NCBI GenBank assembly: GCA_017406775.1
Contig: JAFQXV010000003.1
Location: forward strand, 1-64,000
Source of the DNA: Candidatus Saccharimonadota bacterium
Lineage (GTDB): Bacteria > Patescibacteriota > Saccharimonadia > Saccharimonadales > Saccharimonadaceae
Direction: 5' to 3'
Length of the DNA: 64,000 bases
In this document: positions 35,356 to 46,100 of the stretch, piece after piece
How the letters are laid out: each line of letters starts with the position of its first letter
Position numbering within the stretch: the stretch's first letter is position 1
Notes under the pieces: model-generated
Seen by the model: only the letters and a program-made list of their open reading frames with translations
Told to the model about the DNA's origin: nothing
Databases searched by the model: none
Made by a program: the position numbers and the translations under genes

Positions 35356-37254
35356 CTACGCTTGTACTAAAAAATAGATTTGTAAATCATCATAGATTTT
35401 TATCATCAATGAAACCATTACCATTAAACCTCTCGTATACGCCAATTCATTATCGCGCTCATCTTTCGTCAACGATTTCGATCCATGTACGTACTTATTC
35501 CTAAGATCGAGTCCATTAGTAAATTGCTTACGATTTAAAATATAATTAAAATATTCTATTTCCGATATAGTAAATAAATGATTGCTTGGCACTAACCAAC
35601 CATCGCTTGTTAATTTTGTTATATCCTTTTGTATTTTTTCGTTGTATGAATAATATGGTATTGCCTCAACTCTATATAAAAATCCAAAAATCCAAGCGTA
35701 AATAGTAACTTCAATTTTGCCATTTTCATCAACTTTTAAAAACCCTAAATTGCTCAACCAATCAATATAAGGTTTTTGGTAACTCAGAAAATCATCGCGT
35801 TTCATGTCTTTATTTGCTATTAGGGAAAACAAGTTTACGTCGTGTCTAGCTTCGTCGATATAATTTAGATGAGACTGGTCGGAGAATAGAGCGTTTAATA
35901 CCGTATCAGCCTCTGCCTTATTCGTATTTAAATAATAATATTTGCCCTTATTAAAACTACTCAACTCACAAAAATCTACTGGCGTAGAAGATAATTCCAA
36001 AAGTTCTTCATCGATTCTGCCATCGTCTACGAACATTCTGTATTGTCTAACCACGGCATCTATTTCTGTAAAAAGATTCTTTGCCTTTTCGTAAAAAGTA
36101 CTGCTTGTAGATTTTGAATAATGGAATCCATTTGTATTCAAATACTTATTTAGATAAATATTAAAAAACCAAGCGACTGTATCTTCTATACACTTATTAT
36201 GACTATGCAAAAATTTTTCATATGTCATCAGCCCGGACATCGTCTGCTGGTCTTTTACCTGAAAACTTATTCCGTCAGGATAATGCTTTTTGCCTTTTAG
36301 CAACAAGAATCTTTCGAAAACCCCTAATTCGGATCGATAGGATGGCAAACACATAATGTAATTTCTATCTACAAGCCCAAAAGAAGTCCTCAAAATTTTA
36401 AAAATACTTGCCTCGTCTTTCATGTTTTTCAAAAAATATCTTTCACTAAAACTTATAGATGTAAAATTATTTTCTGTATTAACGATAAAAGGGACCGCCT
36501 GGTCCTTAATTATTTGTGTTTTTATACCAAACTCTACGCCACCATTCTTTTTGAAATACTCTTCCACATATTTTTCATATTTTCGTTTTGCTTTTAACCT
36601 GGTTTTGTCAGATACACCCATTTCGATACTAGATTCGGAAATTACTTTCACTAAATTTATATTACCACGGTCGATATAACTAGCTACCGCTTTATCAATA
36701 TCTTCCTGTGTCAATGATTTTGGCAAAAACAATTCATCATTTTCTTTGTAAACAAGTTTAGCCTCAACAAGAAGCTCAGTTCCGAATGGTTTATTTATCA
36801 GAATTTCACGAATATCACTATCCAACCATCCTACTAAGTTTTTAGAATTTAAAATACTTCTCAATTCTATATTGTTCTTTTTTATAATCTTCCAAAATAA
36901 TTCTCTAGGGATCTTGGTTTTTAATTTATATTTCTCAAAATTTTCAAGAAAATCTTTATGGTAAGCTTGTTCAAACATAGGCATCTTCCAAAAAGTAATC
37001 GTTGTTATGCCATTCCAGAAACAACCAATAATCTTGCGAATTTCAGCACTTTTCTTTTTTAACAGTGCCCGCCTCGCTTCACCATAGCCATCAGGAAAAA
37101 TATTATAATCTATGTATTTTAAACAATTTTCTAAACAAATAATCTCGTTAATTGTATGTTCAACATCCGAATCGAACGTTTCAAGATATTTTGATGCCTC
37201 TTCGACATAAAATGTCGTAGCCAAATCGTTTATTCCGTAAAACTTAATAGCCAT
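35356..37254 (-). CDS. Large protein of unknown function with C-terminal HEPN-like motif
   Basis: 632 residues from the ATG at 37254, which has AAAGGAG 6 nt upstream (a longer frame to 37287 lacks one). The protein is cytoplasmic, largely helical and AT-rich in coding. Near the C-terminus the segment LRNKYVHGS (about 584-592) fits the Rx4-6H motif of HEPN RNase domains, in the context often seen at the end of DUF4209-like and abortive-infection proteins. The rest is unrecognised. It sits alone within the polysaccharide cluster, next to a nuclease-like gene, which suggests defence or toxin cargo rather than a biosynthetic role. Confidence 0.6.
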   Translation of the reverse strand: MAIKFYGINDLATTFYVEEASKYLETFDSDVEHTINEIICLENCLKYIDYNIFPDGYGEARRALLKKKSAEIRKIIGCFWNGITTITFWKMPMFEQAYHKDFLENFEKYKLKTKIPRELFWKIIKKNNIELRSILNSKNLVGWLDSDIREILINKPFGTELLVEAKLVYKENDELFLPKSLTQEDIDKAVASYIDRGNINLVKVISESSIEMGVSDKTRLKAKRKYEKYVEEYFKKNGGVEFGIKTQIIKDQAVPFIVNTENNFTSISFSERYFLKNMKDEASIFKILRTSFGLVDRNYIMCLPSYRSELGVFERFLLLKGKKHYPDGISFQVKDQQTMSGLMTYEKFLHSHNKCIEDTVAWFFNIYLNKYLNTNGFHYSKSTSSTFYEKAKNLFTEIDAVVRQYRMFVDDGRIDEELLELSSTPVDFCELSSFNKGKYYYLNTNKAEADTVLNALFSDQSHLNYIDEARHDVNLFSLIANKDMKRDDFLSYQKPYIDWLSNLGFLKVDENGKIEVTIYAWIFGFLYRVEAIPYYSYNEKIQKDITKLTSDGWLVPSNHLFTISEIEYFNYILNRKQFTNGLDLRNKYVHGSKSLTKDERDNELAYTRGLMVMVSLMIKIYDDLQIYFLVQA

Positions 37255-37348
37255 ATTATCTCCTTTATTATAATAATATAACCCCATATTTACATTTTAT
37301 TTTTCCATCGACACTAACGTCAAGAATCTTATTTATCTTACGAAAAAA

Positions 37349-38857
37349 CTACTTTTTGCGTTTTATTAACTTAACACCTCTTTTCAAAATCTTCTTAAGA
37401 TCTTTGCCGTAGGCGGCATAGTAAAGCGCAAAAGTCACTATGCAAGCAACCGCCAACACAACCATCGCGTTAACCATCCAAGACAAGTAACCATCTGGAG
37501 TTGGAAGCTTAACGAAACAAAAGATTACAGAAACTATAACAACCGACATAACCGATAAAGTAATTTTGGCCACGCTTTCCAAAATGCTCCGTTTTAAGAT
37601 GTATTTATTTGCGTGATAAGTAAACTCTATAGTCCTAATTAACATAGCGACAATTGTACCGACAGTTACGCCAACTATGCCAAATTTGGGCACAAGTATT
37701 AATGAAATAATAATGTTGGTCAAAGCCTCAACCCAAGCCCCTTTTCTTGTTTCACGAAAATGGCCAGCCGCGAGAGTAATGGAGCTATAGGGTAATCTAA
37801 TCGCCCAAATATATTCACTTATCACTAAAAGACAGCCAAAAACTGGCCTATAATAGTCTGCGTCGTTTACGCCTTTTGTATATATAGATATGAATGGAGT
37901 AATTAACAAAATAGTAGTAACAAAAATAATCGTTGTAATTATGGTATATAATAGCTCATAGGAAGAAAATTTTTTTCTTAAATTATCATCTTCTTTTTTT
38001 GCTATCATATCGCCAAAAGACGCATCAAGGCCGTTGTTAAAAGATTGGACAATCTTTTTTATGCCAGCTATCACTAAATAATAAACTGAATAGACCGAGA
38101 CTTCGGCTAGTGTTGTAAAAATTGTTAAAATTGTGACATCTGTATTATTATGAATAACAGCTGCTATATGCTGCGCTAGTCCATCCCATTTTTGTTTAAT
38201 CTTGTAATTACCTGAAGCTTCTTTTATGTTAATTTTATATTTATGTTTTACATAGTAATTCTGCGCGAGTGGTCTCATAATAAATATTAGAGCCGTAACT
38301 AACTTTATTACCAAAATACCACATCCAGCTACTGCCATAATCACCACCGCAATGACACTCAATATATATGTGACTATTTGTATAATAGAAATAATATATG
38401 TTTTTTGTTCCGCCTGTAAAAATAATCTATATGTCATACCAAAATAATATTCAGCAAAAGTGCTAATACCTATAATAAGAACCAACGATACTGTAAATAC
38501 GATATCAAAATCGGCTTTAGCTATAAACGGAAAAACAAAACACAAAACTATAATATATAGTACAAAGATTAGTGCAATTCGCCTAAAGAATTTTTCAGAA
38601 GCTTTTAGAATATTCGCTATCGTGCTATTATCTTTTTTTGCTAGTGGTTTATACAGTGTGGCTTTTACTACTGGGCCAAAACCAGATTCCAATAAAGCGA
38701 TATACGCCAAAAATTGGGTAATTGACGAAACAAGACCATTAACGTCTGAGCCAAAATAATCAATAATGATTTTCGGTATGATAAAACCGTATATTATTGC
38801 AACGGCCTGCAAAGCCAAATTCGTTATTATATTGTAGATTGCTTTTTTACTTCTCAT
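37349..38857 (-). CDS. Polysaccharide flippase (Wzx/MOP family)
   Basis: Integral membrane protein of 502 residues with about 12-14 hydrophobic helices. It starts AIYNIITNLALQAVAIIYGFIIPKIII, the usual first helix of Wzx-type flippases, and ends with a Lys-rich tail. It should move lipid-linked repeat units across the membrane. It overlaps the downstream end of the ATP-grasp gene by 11 nt, so the polysaccharide genes are translationally coupled. Confidence 0.9.
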   Translation of the reverse strand: MRSKKAIYNIITNLALQAVAIIYGFIIPKIIIDYFGSDVNGLVSSITQFLAYIALLESGFGPVVKATLYKPLAKKDNSTIANILKASEKFFRRIALIFVLYIIVLCFVFPFIAKADFDIVFTVSLVLIIGISTFAEYYFGMTYRLFLQAEQKTYIISIIQIVTYILSVIAVVIMAVAGCGILVIKLVTALIFIMRPLAQNYYVKHKYKINIKEASGNYKIKQKWDGLAQHIAAVIHNNTDVTILTIFTTLAEVSVYSVYYLVIAGIKKIVQSFNNGLDASFGDMIAKKEDDNLRKKFSSYELLYTIITTIIFVTTILLITPFISIYTKGVNDADYYRPVFGCLLVISEYIWAIRLPYSSITLAAGHFRETRKGAWVEALTNIIISLILVPKFGIVGVTVGTIVAMLIRTIEFTYHANKYILKRSILESVAKITLSVMSVVIVSVIFCFVKLPTPDGYLSWMVNAMVVLAVACIVTFALYYAAYGKDLKKILKRGVKLIKRKK

Positions 38858-39746
38858 TTTTTACCAAACTTAAATCTATCATATCGCCGAGTTTTTTGTT
38901 CCATTCTTCAGGGTCAAACCTCTCAAAACCAGAAGCCGGGAAAAAGGTAATTTCCCCAAAGTATACTTTACCGTCAAACTCATAAAAATCAATTCGAACA
39001 AAAGCTATATCTTTTGCTAATTTTTTTGCTAATTTTTTCATTTCTTCAAACTTTTGAGGCTTTTGAATGCTTTTATCTATTTTGTGACCGCCTTCGGTCA
39101 ACGGAAGTAAGTTCCAATTGGAGTCAAACCAAGTTTCTTTTAACCCATCTTTACTAAAACGGTCGGAACAAGCCAGAACAATTTCTGGTTTACCATTAAA
39201 GCAGAAAAATTTATAGTCTATTGTGGAACTATTTTCCAAACTATCCATATATTTTTCTACAATTATACGTGGCTTTACATTTTTATACGGCCACTCACGA
39301 CCATAATTATATCCATTATGCTTTAATGCTCTAGATATCTTCTTCCTAATAATATTATAATTGATTAAATTCTTGTTTTTTACAACAATAACACTTCCGC
39401 TATCATGTGTACATTTTATTACGAATTGATTTGGCAACGTACTAAAGTCTATGCTTTCAAATTTATCATATATTCCAAGCGTAGGAATAATATATTCTTC
39501 GCCAATAATGTTAGCAGTGTATTTCTTTGCTTCAAACTTATCCACCATTCTTGTATATTTTTTCTTTCTGTCGTTAAGTTTTAACCATTGAAGTTTATCA
39601 TTAAATGTCTTTGGACAGTCAACATCCATTTTTTTTCTAGTTTTTAACGCGTAAATAAGTCCAAGATATGTTTTGTCTGGCATCCAGTTAAGCATGCCTC
39701 TTCTTCCTAATCCTAGGACGATATTAATTAGCTTCAACTTTTTCAT
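38847..39746 (-). CDS. TupA-like ATP-grasp protein of polysaccharide clusters
   Basis: 299 residues with the pattern of the TupA-like ATP-grasp family: CPKTFNDKLQWLKLND near the N-terminus, FVIKCTHDSGS in the ATP-binding part, and RIDFYEFDGKVYFGEITFFPASGFERF at the C-terminus with metal-binding Asp/Glu. Such proteins are found in capsule loci and are thought to ligate amino acids or similar groups to sugars (TupA, teichuronopeptide synthesis). With uronic-acid genes nearby, amidation of a uronic acid is plausible inference. Confidence 0.85.
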   Translation of the reverse strand: MKKLKLINIVLGLGRRGMLNWMPDKTYLGLIYALKTRKKMDVDCPKTFNDKLQWLKLNDRKKKYTRMVDKFEAKKYTANIIGEEYIIPTLGIYDKFESIDFSTLPNQFVIKCTHDSGSVIVVKNKNLINYNIIRKKISRALKHNGYNYGREWPYKNVKPRIIVEKYMDSLENSSTIDYKFFCFNGKPEIVLACSDRFSKDGLKETWFDSNWNLLPLTEGGHKIDKSIQKPQKFEEMKKLAKKLAKDIAFVRIDFYEFDGKVYFGEITFFPASGFERFDPEEWNKKLGDMIDLSLVKNEK

Positions 39747-40941
39747 AATTTTCCTTTTTTAGAGTATTGTCGTTAAACGTTCCAAATACAATCCCGAGCA
39801 GCACATAGTTTAATTCCATAGAATAAGATACAGTAGCAATGTCAGCTAATAACATAGAAAAAATTATAGCAAATACTAAATCTCGAGTTTTGCTTTTTTG
39901 GGCATCCATAAAAATAATCACATAGATTGAATAAAACACGACAATGCCAATTGACCCGAGATTTGCCATTAGTTCTGCATAGTTACAATGCGAATAAGTC
40001 TTCTCGTAAATATTTCTATATCTGAAGCCATCTTGTCCTACGCCCAATACGGGATATTCGGAATAAATTTGAAAAGCCTCCTCTATAAATTTTTTTCGCA
40101 TGGCAGTAGAGCGAATGTTATCGGCGTTATCACCGGACATCTCTAGAATAAAATCGTCTATTCTATATCCTATTGAATTATATAATATCGGTACATTTTT
40201 AATTATGGTATAACCAACGACAATGAGTATTGCGGAACACGCTAATATTTTCAACGATTTAACCGGGCTTTTGGAGTTTGTCAGCATTACGATTATAGAT
40301 CCAACTAAAAATATTAGTATACTTTTTTTCGTACCCATTAATAGAGTTACGGACATAAAAATAATTATCAGTATAATGTTAAAAATATTCTTTCTTTGTT
40401 TAATGTCAACTTTTCTGTTATGAATGTATTTCCAAAACAGTATCACCGATGCGTAGGCCAAAGTCATCGCCGGTATGTTTGAACCAAAAATATTTTCCTT
40501 GGAAAATCTTTCGCCATCCCCCCAAAATGATATTGGAACTGTTATCAAAAACCTAAAGACTAAAATAGCCGCAGCTATTATAAAATAATTCAAAACCTTT
40601 TCTGTCCTTCTTTTCTTGCCGTCGCAATATACAATAAGTGAAATCGATATTAATACCACTTGGATAGTAGACAACACGGTGGATATCGCAGTTTGATTTT
40701 CGTCTGATGCCCAAAAAACAGACAATAAACTGTAGGTGATAAATGTTATTGCCCATAAGGCAAATTGTATAATCGCGCCTTTATTATATGTTGCGCCTTT
40801 CAATAAAATCGGAATCGTGAACAATATGGCTAAAATTTGTGAAATAATGAAAATAATTTTAATATCGTAAAAAGCGACGCTAATTACAATTAATAATAGT
40901 ATTGCGCAATCAAGATAACTAAATTTCTTGCTACTTGTCAT
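39724..40941 (-). CDS. O-antigen polymerase/ligase-like membrane protein (Wzy)
   Basis: 405 residues, about 10-12 transmembrane helices. A large loop contains YSEYPVLGVGQDGFRYRN and SHCNYAELMANLGSIG, which corresponds to the conserved loop of the Wzy/WaaL family. It probably polymerises flipped repeat units. It overlaps both neighbouring genes by 11-23 nt. Confidence 0.87.
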   Translation of the reverse strand: MTSSKKFSYLDCAILLLIVISVAFYDIKIIFIISQILAILFTIPILLKGATYNKGAIIQFALWAITFITYSLLSVFWASDENQTAISTVLSTIQVVLISISLIVYCDGKKRRTEKVLNYFIIAAAILVFRFLITVPISFWGDGERFSKENIFGSNIPAMTLAYASVILFWKYIHNRKVDIKQRKNIFNIILIIIFMSVTLLMGTKKSILIFLVGSIIVMLTNSKSPVKSLKILACSAILIVVGYTIIKNVPILYNSIGYRIDDFILEMSGDNADNIRSTAMRKKFIEEAFQIYSEYPVLGVGQDGFRYRNIYEKTYSHCNYAELMANLGSIGIVVFYSIYVIIFMDAQKSKTRDLVFAIIFSMLLADIATVSYSMELNYVLLGIVFGTFNDNTLKKENYEKVEAN

Positions 40942-42073
40942 ATTTACTTTTCTCTTTTATAAATTCAATTATCGCTTTAGCCCTATTCTTGATAGTCAGT
41001 TTCTTCGCTGTATTTAGCGCATTTTTTGATAGTTTTAGCTTAAGATCTTCGTTCCCCATTAAAAGTTTTATGGCATTTCTGATTTCTTTCCATTCTTCCG
41101 GATTGATTAATATCGAATTGGCTTCATTTAATATGTCGTAATTAAAGTCCTTATCAGACGATATAATCGGTATGCCACACCCCATCGCTTCAATTATAGC
41201 ATTGCAGCATCCCTCATTTCTAGTTGGTAAAACGAATATATCTGAAGCAGAATAAAAAATAGGCAAGTCATTGTGGCTAACTGGTTTATTCCATATGCAG
41301 TTTTTAGAGGTGGGGACAATTCCTCCAGTGCCAGCTGCAGCCAACTTCACCTCGCCACCAAAACTGTCAATTGCTGTTTCGAGGCGATCTATGCCCTTTC
41401 TGCTATCAAAACTCCCTACAAAAGAAACTATGAAATCTTTTTCATTGAAACCTAATTTTCTTCTAGCCGTTTTTTTATCAATAGGTTTAAATAATTCGGT
41501 ATCAATTGCATTCAGAAACACACCTACACTCCCTGGGGATACATAATCCAAAATCATTTTTTTATTTCTAGAAGACACCGCTATTGTTCCAGCCAAAGAT
41601 GCTAATTCTTTTTTCACGGCTTTTCTTCCAAAATGTTGAATTGTCCAAGAAGTTGATTCACCATACGCAAGAAAGGCCGGCTTATTATATTTTCTACCCA
41701 ATCGCGCCGCCGTTATACCTGCTGGCGTTACGAAATGAGCGTAAAATATGTCTACGCCTTTAAGAGATTTTTCTTTATTTAACGTCTCTTCGACGGCCTT
41801 TTCGAAAAAATGCGTGGTAATCTTTGCCGGATTAAAGCCAAAATAGTTTTTTTGCCCGAGTCCAAAATATCTTGGATAATATATCGTAACATCCCCTTCT
41901 TTTTGTCGCATTGACAGATGTTTGTATTTTCTATTGATATTTGTCGGGACTGGACATACAACACTACAATTAATTCCTTGGGCAGCAATTTCGTCTACTA
42001 GTTTTTTTAAGAAAATCGTTTTATTTTTATCTATCTTATTCGGATATTTATTAGTTATGAAACATATATGCAT
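40931..42073 (-). CDS. GT4-family glycosyltransferase of the capsule cluster
   Basis: 380 residues with GT-B architecture. The N-terminus (CFITNKYPNKIDKNKTIFLKKL) is an acceptor-side loop, and the C-terminal half has FVGSFDSRKGIDRLETAI and the RNEGCCNAIIEAMGCGIPII donor-binding motif. It adds a sugar during repeat-unit assembly on the cytoplasmic face; the sugar is unknown. Confidence 0.9.
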   Translation of the reverse strand: MHICFITNKYPNKIDKNKTIFLKKLVDEIAAQGINCSVVCPVPTNINRKYKHLSMRQKEGDVTIYYPRYFGLGQKNYFGFNPAKITTHFFEKAVEETLNKEKSLKGVDIFYAHFVTPAGITAARLGRKYNKPAFLAYGESTSWTIQHFGRKAVKKELASLAGTIAVSSRNKKMILDYVSPGSVGVFLNAIDTELFKPIDKKTARRKLGFNEKDFIVSFVGSFDSRKGIDRLETAIDSFGGEVKLAAAGTGGIVPTSKNCIWNKPVSHNDLPIFYSASDIFVLPTRNEGCCNAIIEAMGCGIPIISSDKDFNYDILNEANSILINPEEWKEIRNAIKLLMGNEDLKLKLSKNALNTAKKLTIKNRAKAIIEFIKEKSKYDK

Positions 42074-42084
42074 CTAGATCTCCA

Positions 42085-42591
42085 TTAAAAATACTTCTTC
42101 TTGGTCGTTTTGCTTTCCTTTTCGATAAACTGATCCACCAAAACAAAAACATTTGATTCCTTATTATAAATCTTTATGATTGGGTATTTCTTCAGTTTTT
42201 TTATTGCTCCATTCAGCTCTTTGATTTTTAGCACTTCAACCAAAAGACCCTGGTCTGCCAATACGCCGCAAATCTGTTTTTGATGATCATCGATATGTTC
42301 TCCATATTTTGCTAGTCTAGGGACAGCTATCACTTGCTTCTTTTTCTTCAATGCCCCAATCACTGCTCCAGTACCACCATGAGCGATTACTATATCCGCT
42401 TTATCTTGAAGATTTTCAAAGCGTTTTGCATCCATAAAGCGTTCATAATTATAATTTTTTGGTATATATGAAGAGCCGCCAATCTGAGCAATTACTTCCT
42501 CCTTAATTTTGCCATCTTCAATCAGGCGATCAATTTCTCGTAATAATCTATTAAATTGATATTCCCTCGAACCAGTGCAAACAAAAATCAT
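42085..42591 (-). CDS. PssE/Alg13-like glycosyltransferase catalytic subunit
   Basis: 168 residues corresponding to the GT28 C-terminal domain. The nucleotide-sugar binding loop ADIVIAHGGTGAVIGALKKKKQVIAVPRLAKYGEHIDDHQ is characteristic when read in its parts (HGGTG, RLAKYGEH, DDHQ). These proteins act with a membrane-anchoring Alg14/PssD partner, which is encoded immediately upstream but broken by a frameshift. Confidence 0.88.
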   Translation of the reverse strand: MIFVCTGSREYQFNRLLREIDRLIEDGKIKEEVIAQIGGSSYIPKNYNYERFMDAKRFENLQDKADIVIAHGGTGAVIGALKKKKQVIAVPRLAKYGEHIDDHQKQICGVLADQGLLVEVLKIKELNGAIKKLKKYPIIKIYNKESNVFVLVDQFIEKESKTTKKKYF

Positions 42592-43084
42592 TAATAAATA
42601 CTCCCTCCATAAACCCCGTCTGGATAGTATTTAGCCAATTGTTCCCATTGATATATGAACAAATCAGCTTTTCCGTACATAAATTTTCCAGCTCTAGTAC
42701 AATTGGTAACTCTCGAAAATGTTTCTATATATATAACCTTCTTTTTAAACATTTTTAGAAAAAGGCACATCGGAATAGCCACCATAGTACCAGTAGTCAC
42801 CACAAAATCCGGCCGTTCTTTAGCGATAATATAAATAGTCTTAAAACTATTTAACAGCGTCTTTATAGGGAAAAGCCAATCCTTCAGGCCAGACTGCAAA
42901 AATAATAATCGGCGTCAGATTTATATTTTGTTTTTTCAGTCACGACAAAAATATCATACTTTTGGCCTAATGGCTTTAACATCTTAAGCTGCTGGTAATG
43001 GCCACCAGAAGATGAGATCAAACAAACCTTCGCCCATTTTTGGCACTCTTTATTACTAGTATTTCTCGCATTATTTTTTGGCAT
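42591..43084 (-). pseudogene. PssD/Alg14-like subunit, interrupted by a frameshift
   Basis: Two adjacent frames encode one Alg14-type protein. The N-terminal part starts at the ATG at 43084 (GTGGAG upstream) and runs AKVCLISSSGGHYQQLKML...SDADYYF. The C-terminal part (from about 42899) continues QSGLKDWLFP...VTTGTMVAIPMC to YPDGVYGGSIY. The break falls at an A5 tract (42898-42902; T5 on the coding strand): one extra T would join DYYF to LQSGL. The stop of the C-terminal part abuts the Alg13-like start. It may be a real mutation, a sequencing error in a homopolymer or a -1 ribosomal frameshift site. Without this subunit the partner would lack its membrane anchor. Confidence 0.8.
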
Positions 43085-43159
43085 ATTACTCCACGGTATA
43101 AAAATACCACTATATATAATATATACTCTATACCCATAAAAGTCAATCATGTTTACGCT

Positions 43160-43192
43160 AACAAAAATCCCTCTTAATGAGGGATTTTTGTT
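43160..43192. terminator. Terminator of the giant adhesin gene
   Basis: Perfect stem AACAAAAATCCCTC / GAGGGATTTTTGTT with a TTAAT loop, with T-runs on both strands, 8 nt after the adhesin stop. Confidence 0.92.
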
Positions 43193-43199
43193 TTGCGTT

Positions 43200-46100
43200 T
43201 TATTCGGTTACGTTTTCTTTTTCTCGTCGGCCTGCCGCAAACAAGCTCACACCAAGAATCATTATCGCAACGCTACCTAATACGTTTCCTACCCAACCTG
43301 CGGAAGTCAATCCTTCGCCTAATAGTCCAGTCATCATACCGGTATTTGGAGCCGGTGGAATCACATCACCACCACAGCCACCTTCTGCACATGGATCTAC
43401 TGGCTTATGATAGTTCAAGAATGTAGATGCGTATTCATCACCAAACACCGCAAGCTGCTCATAACCATCTGATTCCAAAACCTCCTCCACAGTATAAACA
43501 ATCACTTCTGCATTTTCGTCTGCATATGGCAATCCTTCCCACAAGCTACCCCAGATATCGCCAGTCACATAATCCTCATCGCTTTCGTCGATAATATATG
43601 CATCTTTCATCGTTAGCTCAAGTGTATCAACAACTTCACCATTTGCAAGCAAGTTTATCGTTAAGCTTTCTGGGCGGCTACCATCCTTATTGTGTTCATC
43701 TTCCCAAACCTTATCTACATAATATTCCACCTTCTCAACGTCATATGTGTTTGTAATTTCAAACACCACCTCATCATCCTTCGCGACTTCCTTTTCTACC
43801 TCGTTGTCACCAGAAACAGTTAGTTCAAAGTATTCTACCTCAGCATTGCTTTCCGTCACAGTATAATTGCCGGTCGGAATTCTATCATCTACATCGCAAG
43901 TAATAGTGTCGTCCGAAATCGTGCAATCTTCACTGGCTTTCAAAGTCAACTTACCCTCTTCACCAAAGTCTTCCGGACCCTCAATCGTAAACTCTAAGTC
44001 AGTCAATACTTCTGCCGACAAACCTTCCACTGTCTTTTTAATTGTAAGTGACTTTGCTAAACTACGTTCATTCACTACGGTCAAAGTGAATTCCTCTGCA
44101 TCCCATTCAAATGCTTCGTCACCTTCTCCACTAAATGTACAAGTCTTCGTATATGTATTTATTAACGCATCAGTATCTTTATCAGTGAATTCGCTAGTAC
44201 AGCTAATCGTTACCGTCGCTGAACCTTCCACTAAGTCATACCCCTCCTTAGCTTCCTTTTCGCTAATTACATATTCAAAGCTCTCTTCCTTTTCTGTCTT
44301 AGTAATCGGTACATTAATAGTAATCTCACCATTTTTATCAGTAGTCTTATCGCTATGACCTTCCACTGCGAATACTACATCGGAAAGTGGCTTATAATTT
44401 TCGTCAACCTTCTTAATCTTAAACTCCGTATCACCTTCATACACGATTTCATCGTCAGCTTCTTTCCAAGTGTTAGTTACTTCATATTTTTCATTGTCAA
44501 CACTCTTAGTCCAGCTACCTTCAATTGCGCCCTCTTTATTTATCGCAACTATCACGCTCTCATTTTCGCCAAATGCGGTTTCACCAATTGCCGATTCTTG
44601 CACCGAATATTCAATTGGCTCACCACTATCATTCAAATACAAGTCAGTAAAGGTATATGTCCATTCGTTATTTTGGCCTTTCACTATTTCCGCGCTGTCA
44701 ATTACTTTGCCATTTGCAAGCAAATCTACGGACACCGAACCGGGTATTGTCATGTTATTACCTTCACCAGCCCAAATCTTCTTCACTGTCAATTCACCAG
44801 TCTCATTGTATAGCTCTGGCTCATGGAAATTAGTAATCACGCCGTCTTCAATAGTCACAGTGTAAGGATCATCTTCTTCAGGTTCATATTCTGTACACAA
44901 AATCGCGCCTTTTTCTTTACCGCTACAAGCTGAAGCTTCTACGATTTCGTACTCAATTTCTTCACCATCAGCATTTTTCTCTGGCAAATCTGCAAATTCA
45001 TAGTCTTTGTCTGCATGGGTTTCGAGCATTAAATCCAACTCTTGATAATCGACAAATTCACCTTCATCATTCTTAACCGCTACATAAAAACCTTCAAATG
45101 TCTCTTCGCGTAGGCCATCACGGTTTTCATCATCATCCCAAACCTTCGTGGCTGTTAAATTGACTGTTTTGTAAACATTTGTAAATGTGTTTTCATAATC
45201 CGAAACTACCAAATTCAAAGTTCCCTCTTCTTTGTCAAACACTACTTCAACCGTAAAGGTAACTGAATCTTTACCGTCCTTTGCTTCTACACTTGGCACA
45301 TCAAACTCTTCCGATACTGTATAAACATATGTGTTGCCCGCATCTTGTTCGCTAAATTTAATCGTACCAAAGCTAGCTTTATGATCAGTAGTACTATTCT
45401 TTATGGTGAATTCCTTAGTCGCCGGCATTGGAGCACCATCACTACCAGTAATCTTAAACTTAAACTCATCCGTACTCCTCCAATCGCGACCTTCAAGTAC
45501 CTTCGTAAACTCTAGTTCCTTATCAGTGCCATAAGTCTTAGTATCTTCATACATATTATATATAGTCTGATCCGTCTTTTTGTAAGTAATCGATTTAATC
45601 ACCAACGCACCTTCGCCGTTATCTTCAACTACAACCGTTACTTCAATATCCGAGTCATCGGCTACTCTGTGCACGCCCTGACGGAAGGCACTACTACCAT
45701 CTGCATTTTGTGTTTTTTCAGTAATTACATAATTATAAGTACCTGGATTTGTGTATCTACGCTCAAATTTCACTTCACTACCAGACAAAGTTGCATTCTG
45801 ACTATCAATAATTTCATTATCGCCAATCAGTTGTAACTCAAAGCTATCACTATCAATCCAGAACTGTTGATAACCTTGTGCAAAGGCTTTATGCGCTATA
45901 ATTTCTGCATCAACTGGAGTAACTGCGTAATCGTTTGTGAATTCCGCTTTATTGTCGCCTTTTACGATAGTACCGGTCTTCGTAGTTTCGACGCCACCGT
46001 TGAATCCAGCTTTCGCCGCTTCTACAATTTCATAGTACCAACCCTTCGGAATGTTTTTAATCGTACAAGTCTCATCGTGCTTTACCGCCGCACAGGTTTC

